A DNA stretch of 64,000 nt from Mesorhizobium sp. LMG 17147 (GTDB taxonomy: Bacteria; Pseudomonadota; Alphaproteobacteria; Rhizobiales; Rhizobiaceae), in NCBI RefSeq assembly GCF_024297145.1, contig NZ_JANCTC010000009.1:124001-188000 (forward strand). Direction: 5' to 3'. Position 1 is the stretch's first letter. The number at the start of each line of letters is the position of its first letter. Made by a program: the position numbers and the translations under genes. The notes under the pieces were generated by a model, which worked only from the letters and a program-made list of their open reading frames with translations, was not told where the DNA came from and searched no databases. Below, one piece after another: positions 60,401 through 64,000 of this stretch.

Positions 60401-62920
60401 ACCATCGGCGCCGACAAGCTCCTGAAGACCGTCACCGCCAGCGTGCCGGCCGGCGGCAGCACTGTCGACATCCCGGTCGGCGACGACTGGGGTGCCGGCG
60501 CCTACGTCACGGCAACGCTGTTCAGGCCGGGCGATGCGCAAGAGACACGCATGCCGGCCCGCGCCATCGGCGTCAAATGGCTGAAGCTCGATCCCGGCTC
60601 GCGGAAGCTTGCCGTCAGCTTGGCGACGCCGGACAAGACCATGCCGCGCCAGCAGCTGTCGATCCCGGTCGCCGTTGCCGGCGTACAGCCCGGCACCAAC
60701 GCCTATGTCATGGTCGCGGCCGTCGACGTCGGCATCCTCAACCTGACCAACTACAAGGTGCCGGATCCGGAGAACTGGTTCTTCGGGCAGCGCATGCTCG
60801 GTCTCGAGGTTCGCGACATCTATGGCCGGCTGATCGACGGCTCGCTGGGCACAACCGGTAAGCTGCGCACCGGCGGCGACGGCGCCAACATGCAATCGCA
60901 AGGCAGTCCGCCGACCGAAAAGCTGGTCGCCTTCTTCTCCGGCCCGGTCCAGCTCGACGCCGACGGCAAGGCGCGGATCGACTTCGACATTCCGCAGTTC
61001 AACGGCACCGTGCGCGTCATGACCGTCGCCTGGACCAAGGAAGCGGTCGGCCATGCCCAGTCCGACGTCATCGTGCGTGATCCGGTGGTAATCACCGCCG
61101 GCCTGCCGCGCTTCCTGGCGCCCGGCGATTCCGCCGTCATGCGGCTCGACGTCGCCGACACCGACGGCCCCGCAGGCGACTACAAGCTGACCGTCAACAC
61201 GACAGGCGACCTGTCAACCGGCAATGCCGCCTTGCCTGAAAAGCTGACGCTCGCCAAAGGCAAGCGGCAGACACTAACCGTGCCGTTGATTGCGCAGACC
61301 GCAGGCAACGCCTCGATCACCATCAGGCTTGCGCATGCCGACGGCACCGCCGTCGAGCAGACGCTCTATGTGCCGGTGCGCCCGGCGCAACTGCCGGTGA
61401 CCACCCGCATGGTCGTCGACCTCAAGGGCAATGGCGGCGCGCTGCGCGTCGACAAGGAACTGCTGGCGGCAAGCCTGCTCGATGGCGCTTCGGTCAGCGT
61501 CGGCGTTTCGCAGGCGGCTGCCTTCGACGTGCCGTCGCTGCTGATGACGCTCGACCGCTATCCCTATGGTTGCGCCGAACAGACCACCAGCCGCGCCATG
61601 CCGCTTCTCTACGTCAACGACATGGCTTCCGGCATCGGCATGGCCAGCGACCCCGATCTGCATGGCCGCGTCCAGGACGCCATCTACAAGGTGCTGAGCT
61701 ACCAGGCATCGGCCGGCAGCTTCGGCCTGTGGGGTCCGGGTTCCGGCGATCTGTGGCTCGACGCCTATGTCACCGATTTCCTGACCCGGGCGCGCGAGCA
61801 GAAATACGACGTGCCGGCCTTGGCGATGAACCAGGCGCTGAGCAATCTGCAGAACGCGATCGGCTACGATCAGGACGTCCAGGATCGCGGCAGCGAGATC
61901 GCCTACGCGCTCTATGTGCTTGCCCGCAACAAGAAGGCCTCGGTCGGCGATCTGCGTTATTATGCCGACACCCAGCTCGAAGCCTTTACCAGCCCGATGG
62001 CCGTCGCCCAGCTGGCGGCGTCTCTCGCGCTCTACGGTGACACGCAGCGCTCGGAGGCGACCTTCCAGGCCGCGCTGCAACTGGCCAAGTCGACACCCGA
62101 ATATGACTATTACCGATCCGACTATGGCTCGCCGCTGCGTGACGGCGCGGCGATCCTGGCGCTTGCCGCGGAAAGCAAACCGGTGCCGACCATCGTGCCG
62201 GCGCTGATCCAGCTGGTGACCAGGGAACGCGCCGACGCCAGGTGGACCAGCACACAGGACGAGTCCTGGATGCTGCTGGCGGCCCGGGCGCTGAAGGCCG
62301 GCAATGATTCGATCGCGCTGACCGTCAACGGCGCACCGCATGCCGGCGGCTATTCGGACCAGATCGCCGGCGGCGACCTGGCCGACAGTCCGCTGACCAT
62401 CGTTAATACCGGCAGAAATCCGCTGCAGGCGGTCGTCACCACTGTGGCCTCGCCGATCCAGCCTCTGCCGGCCGGCGGCAACGGCTTTACCATCAGCCGT
62501 ACCTACTACAAGCTCGACGGCACAGAGGCCAACGTGACGGAGGTCAAACAGAACGAACGCTATGTCGTCGTGCTCAAGGTTTACGAGCAGAACACCTGGC
62601 CTTCGCGGCTGCTGATCACCGACCTGTTGCCGGCCGGCTTCGAGATCGACAATCCGGGCCTGGTCTCCAGCGCTCAGTTGACGAACTTCTCCTGGCTGGC
62701 GCAGACCGATGCCGCCCATCTCGAATTCCGCGACGACCGTTTCGTCGCGGCGTTCAATCCAAACGACGGCGACGGCGACCGCAACATAACGCTCGCCTAC
62801 GTCGTGCGCGCGGTGACGCCGGGCACCTATGCCCACCCGGCGGCAACGATCGAGGACATGTACCGGCCGCAATATTCGGCCCGCACCGCCACCGGCATGA
62901 TGGAGGTCAAGGCGCCGTAA
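57440..62920 (+). CDS. Bacterial alpha-2-macroglobulin family protein with PAN/apple domain
   Basis: The 1826-residue protein has a signal peptide (ILFLLFFAWSGVAQA|AEA), then a PAN/apple-like module with LDQCKTTCLGDPACRAFTYN and KAKWCFLKS, then macroglobulin-type repeats and the thioester motif GCAEQ with Cys1378. The thioester can bind attacking proteases covalently, shielding the periplasm. There is no lipobox cysteine, so unlike E. coli YfhM it may be free in the periplasm. GGAGGGGTTT lies directly before the ATG at 57440. pbpC follows on the same strand, the arrangement common for this family. Confidence 0.93.
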   Translation: MAMRAARGLSILFLLFFAWSGVAQAAEARRVVTSNNSDYFGFDLRSDQNVSLDQCKTTCLGDPACRAFTYNLKAKWCFLKSDYNSLKPFSGAVAGKVVNIDGDPDIGAPPELAFFPNWMADQAQQYRNKLTGPTYTKPTEGLTALSAAAEQSALTGDHRAAMHKYEAAVSVLPDDGQLWLELARETLAVHPTANSSEPSTLPANATSAAFNAYKLLRTTRTRADVLALLGDGLDRRDLYRPALQAYEASLALVNSPAVRAAYQDLKARKGFRVIDHTVDADTSAPRICAQFSEELVKTGVDYSQFVTVDNAAPKGVEAKDKQICVEGLEHGQHYDVTFRAGLPAAIGEVTAAPVVLSIYVQDRAPSARFTGDSFVLPAGARRGIPVVTVNMNAAEMKLFRIGDRSLAQLLSGYQFLRQLDGYDISNISEQMGEPVWQGQLDIANDLNKEVTTSFPIDEALPKRKPGVYVLTAQAVDDRSDDYDSHATQWFVVSDIGLSTYTGQDGLNVFARSLATAKPIAGAELTLLARNNEILGTATTDAEGRAVFNPGLTRGDSGMAPAVLMAKQGDDDFVFLDMGRAGFDLSDRGVAGRPAPGALDVYAWTERGIYRAGEDVHVAALARDSAAKAVENLPLTFIFSRPDGVEDRRIVSDGASAGGHAVDLPLEPNAMRGTWTLAIHTDPKQAAVASQMFLVEDFVPDRIEFDLSSDKQEIAQGETANITVDGRFLYGAPAAGLALEGELTLSTARDWDRFKGYSFGLADEQSAEPTVTPFTGLPVVGEDGKATFPVSVDQLPSTTKLVDAKITVRMRETGGRAVERSLNIGIRPQGHMIGIRPDFDGDEVPQGGTAKFSVIAVDPDGKREALKGAQWSLVKVERSYQWYRSSNSWNYEPVTFTKAMANGQVDLSADGEATVSLPVDWGRYRLEIETSDPEGPATSYEFDAGWYVSSTTTETPDGLEIALDKDTYAAGEVAKLKVSPHFAGELLVTIGADKLLKTVTASVPAGGSTVDIPVGDDWGAGAYVTATLFRPGDAQETRMPARAIGVKWLKLDPGSRKLAVSLATPDKTMPRQQLSIPVAVAGVQPGTNAYVMVAAVDVGILNLTNYKVPDPENWFFGQRMLGLEVRDIYGRLIDGSLGTTGKLRTGGDGANMQSQGSPPTEKLVAFFSGPVQLDADGKARIDFDIPQFNGTVRVMTVAWTKEAVGHAQSDVIVRDPVVITAGLPRFLAPGDSAVMRLDVADTDGPAGDYKLTVNTTGDLSTGNAALPEKLTLAKGKRQTLTVPLIAQTAGNASITIRLAHADGTAVEQTLYVPVRPAQLPVTTRMVVDLKGNGGALRVDKELLAASLLDGASVSVGVSQAAAFDVPSLLMTLDRYPYGCAEQTTSRAMPLLYVNDMASGIGMASDPDLHGRVQDAIYKVLSYQASAGSFGLWGPGSGDLWLDAYVTDFLTRAREQKYDVPALAMNQALSNLQNAIGYDQDVQDRGSEIAYALYVLARNKKASVGDLRYYADTQLEAFTSPMAVAQLAASLALYGDTQRSEATFQAALQLAKSTPEYDYYRSDYGSPLRDGAAILALAAESKPVPTIVPALIQLVTRERADARWTSTQDESWMLLAARALKAGNDSIALTVNGAPHAGGYSDQIAGGDLADSPLTIVNTGRNPLQAVVTTVASPIQPLPAGGNGFTISRTYYKLDGTEANVTEVKQNERYVVVLKVYEQNTWPSRLLITDLLPAGFEIDNPGLVSSAQLTNFSWLAQTDAAHLEFRDDRFVAAFNPNDGDGDRNITLAYVVRAVTPGTYAHPAATIEDMYRPQYSARTATGMMEVKAP

Positions 62921-62980
62921 GGCAAAAAAGGCGGATAGGAATATGGCGATGGCGCTGCCTCTCATTGCCCTGCCGGGCAT

Positions 62981-63006
62981 TTCTCCCCGTATAGAGACGG
63001 GGAGAA
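62981..63006. repeat. Palindromic repeat, copy 1
   Basis: TTCTCCCCGT-ATAGAG-ACGGGGAGAA, a perfect 10-bp stem just after the alpha-2-macroglobulin stop. It may end that transcript weakly. Confidence 0.7.
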
Positions 63007-63075
63007 AGAGCCATGCGCCGAAGTTTTCGCCGAACTTTAACACCGCAGAAAAGGCGCCAAGGGTCGCGACAGCCC

Positions 63076-63105
63076 CCTTCTCCCCGTCACTAAACGGGGA
63101 GAAGG
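63076..63105. repeat. Palindromic repeat, copy 2
   Basis: CCTTCTCCCCGT-CACTAA-ACGGGGAGAAGG, a perfect 12-bp stem with the same core as the copy at 62981-63006, about 28 bases upstream of pbpC. Confidence 0.75.
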
Positions 63106-63133
63106 CGCCGGCAGGCGGATGAGGGGCGGCGCC

Positions 63134-64000
63134 ATGCTCTCCAGAAAATTCCTGCGCCGAGCGGCCATAGCGGGCATTTCCTTGGCCGGTCTCGCTGCAA
63201 TTACCGCCGTCGCCCTCTGGCAGCTCGACCGCTCATTTCCGCCGCCGCTGCCGGCTGCCTTGACGGTCTCGACCGAGGTGCAGGACCGAGACGGCCAACT
63301 GCTGCGCGCCTTCGCCACGCCGGACGGCTACTGGCGGCTCGCTACCAGCCTGGACCAGGTCGACAAGCAGTTCGTCGACATGCTCGTCACCTATGAGGAC
63401 AAGCGCTTCTGGGGTCACCAAGGCATCGACGTGCTGGCACTGGCGCGTGCCGCCGGCCAGTTCGCGACCAGCGGCCATATCGTCTCCGGCGGTTCGACGC
63501 TCTCGATGCAGCTCGCCCGCCTGATCGAACCACGCGACAGCCGCAGCCTCGGCTCGAAGATCAAGCAGATGCTGCGCGCCCTGCAAATCGAACGGCGGCT
63601 TTCCAAGCGCGAGATCCTCGAACGCTATCTGACGCTGGCACCCTATGGCGGCAATCTCGAAGGTGTGCGCGCCGCTTCGCTCGCCTATTTCGGCAAGGAG
63701 CCGAAGCGGCTGACGGTCTCGGAGGCCGCCCTGCTCGTCGCCTTGCCGCAATTGCCGGAAAAGCGACGCCCTGATCGCAATCTCGAGATTGCCCACGCTG
63801 CCCGCGACAAGGTGCTGACCCGCATGGTCTCGGCAGGCCTGCTCGGCGAACGTGAGGCCGCGCGTGCCGCGCTCGACGATGTGTCGGGGCGGCGGCGCAC
63901 CTTGCCGGCGCTCGCTGCCCATGCGGCCTATGCAATGTTGCCCAAGGCCATCCCCGGCCAGAAGCTGCAACTGACGATCCGCAAGAGTGTCCAGGAAGGG
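63134..64000 (+). CDS. pbpC: Penicillin-binding protein 1C, N-terminal part (runs off the window)
   Basis: The first 289 codons are visible. After a membrane anchor (RAAIAGISLAGLAAITAVAL) comes a glycosyltransferase 51 domain with all motifs: EDKRFWGHQGID, GGSTLSMQLARL, QIERRLSKREILERYL and LAPYGGNLEGVRAASLAYFG. The transpeptidase half lies beyond the window. PBP1C pairs with alpha-2-macroglobulin in many bacteria and is thought to repair the wall after protease attack. ATG 63134 is used; an in-frame ATG at 63119 is possible. Confidence 0.9.
   Translation, partial: MLSRKFLRRAAIAGISLAGLAAITAVALWQLDRSFPPPLPAALTVSTEVQDRDGQLLRAFATPDGYWRLATSLDQVDKQFVDMLVTYEDKRFWGHQGIDVLALARAAGQFATSGHIVSGGSTLSMQLARLIEPRDSRSLGSKIKQMLRALQIERRLSKREILERYLTLAPYGGNLEGVRAASLAYFGKEPKRLTVSEAALLVALPQLPEKRRPDRNLEIAHAARDKVLTRMVSAGLLGEREAARAALDDVSGRRRTLPALAAHAAYAMLPKAIPGQKLQLTIRKSVQEG

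Noticed and set aside
57464..61054. A 1196-codon open frame on the minus strand opposite the alpha-2-macroglobulin gene
   Set aside because: It mirrors the codon pattern of the real gene, shows no family motif and has an arginine/valine/leucine-biased composition typical of antisense frames in high-GC DNA.

Overview
The window is high-GC DNA, coding on both strands with short spacers. It looks like chromosomal DNA of a Rhizobiales alphaproteobacterium, most likely Mesorhizobium or a close relative. The reasons are the gene set (reductive pyrimidine breakdown genes with a RutR-type repressor, an MttB-like/dimethylglycine dehydrogenase pair, a large TamA/TamB pair, an alpha-2-macroglobulin next to pbpC) and the short palindromic intergenic repeats. 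No rRNA, tRNA or CRISPR array was seen.

Layout. 1-3.3 kb: the end of an ArsR-type regulator gene, trmO, a DUF2293 gene, a MOSC-domain gene and a FabH2-like ketoacyl synthase. 3.4-5.4 kb: a methyltransferase gene (tam) whose 5' end has been cut off by an AT-richer cassette encoding a DpnI-like endonuclease and a small zinc-ribbon protein. 5.4-12.9 kb: ettA, a membrane diguanylate cyclase, a periplasmic RNase T2, and a MarR/hydrolase operon with two clear operators. 12.9-16.3 kb: a CoA-transferase/TPP-enzyme operon and a CHRD-domain protein.

16.4-35.6 kb is mainly a pyrimidine-breakdown region: an NMT1-type ABC transporter (binding protein, two permeases, ATPase), dihydropyrimidinase, an M20-type ureidopropionase-like amidohydrolase, an omega-amino acid transaminase, a RutR-like repressor and preT-preA. 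Two near-consensus RutR boxes lie in front of the transaminase/rutR pair and in front of preT. Together these genes would import pyrimidines, reduce them (PreTA), open the ring (dihydropyrimidinase), remove the carbamoyl group and transaminate the beta-alanine formed. This region is broken up by two DUF559 nuclease-like genes with long inverted repeats, by CCTAGG-ended repeats, and by an AT-rich island that holds an ATPase relic and a frameshifted HEPN-like gene. A separate oxidoreductase/Rrf2 block (28.8-32.8 kb) sits between rutR and preTA.

36-49 kb: a VOC protein, a DoxX protein, a GcvT-type dimethylglycine/sarcosine dehydrogenase next to a non-pyrrolysine MttB homologue, a transglycosylase-like lipoprotein and a dipeptide-type ABC operon. 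49-57 kb: tamB and tamA; TamB carries a roughly 620-residue internal tandem duplication. 57.4-64 kb: the alpha-2-macroglobulin gene followed by the start of pbpC, which runs off the window.
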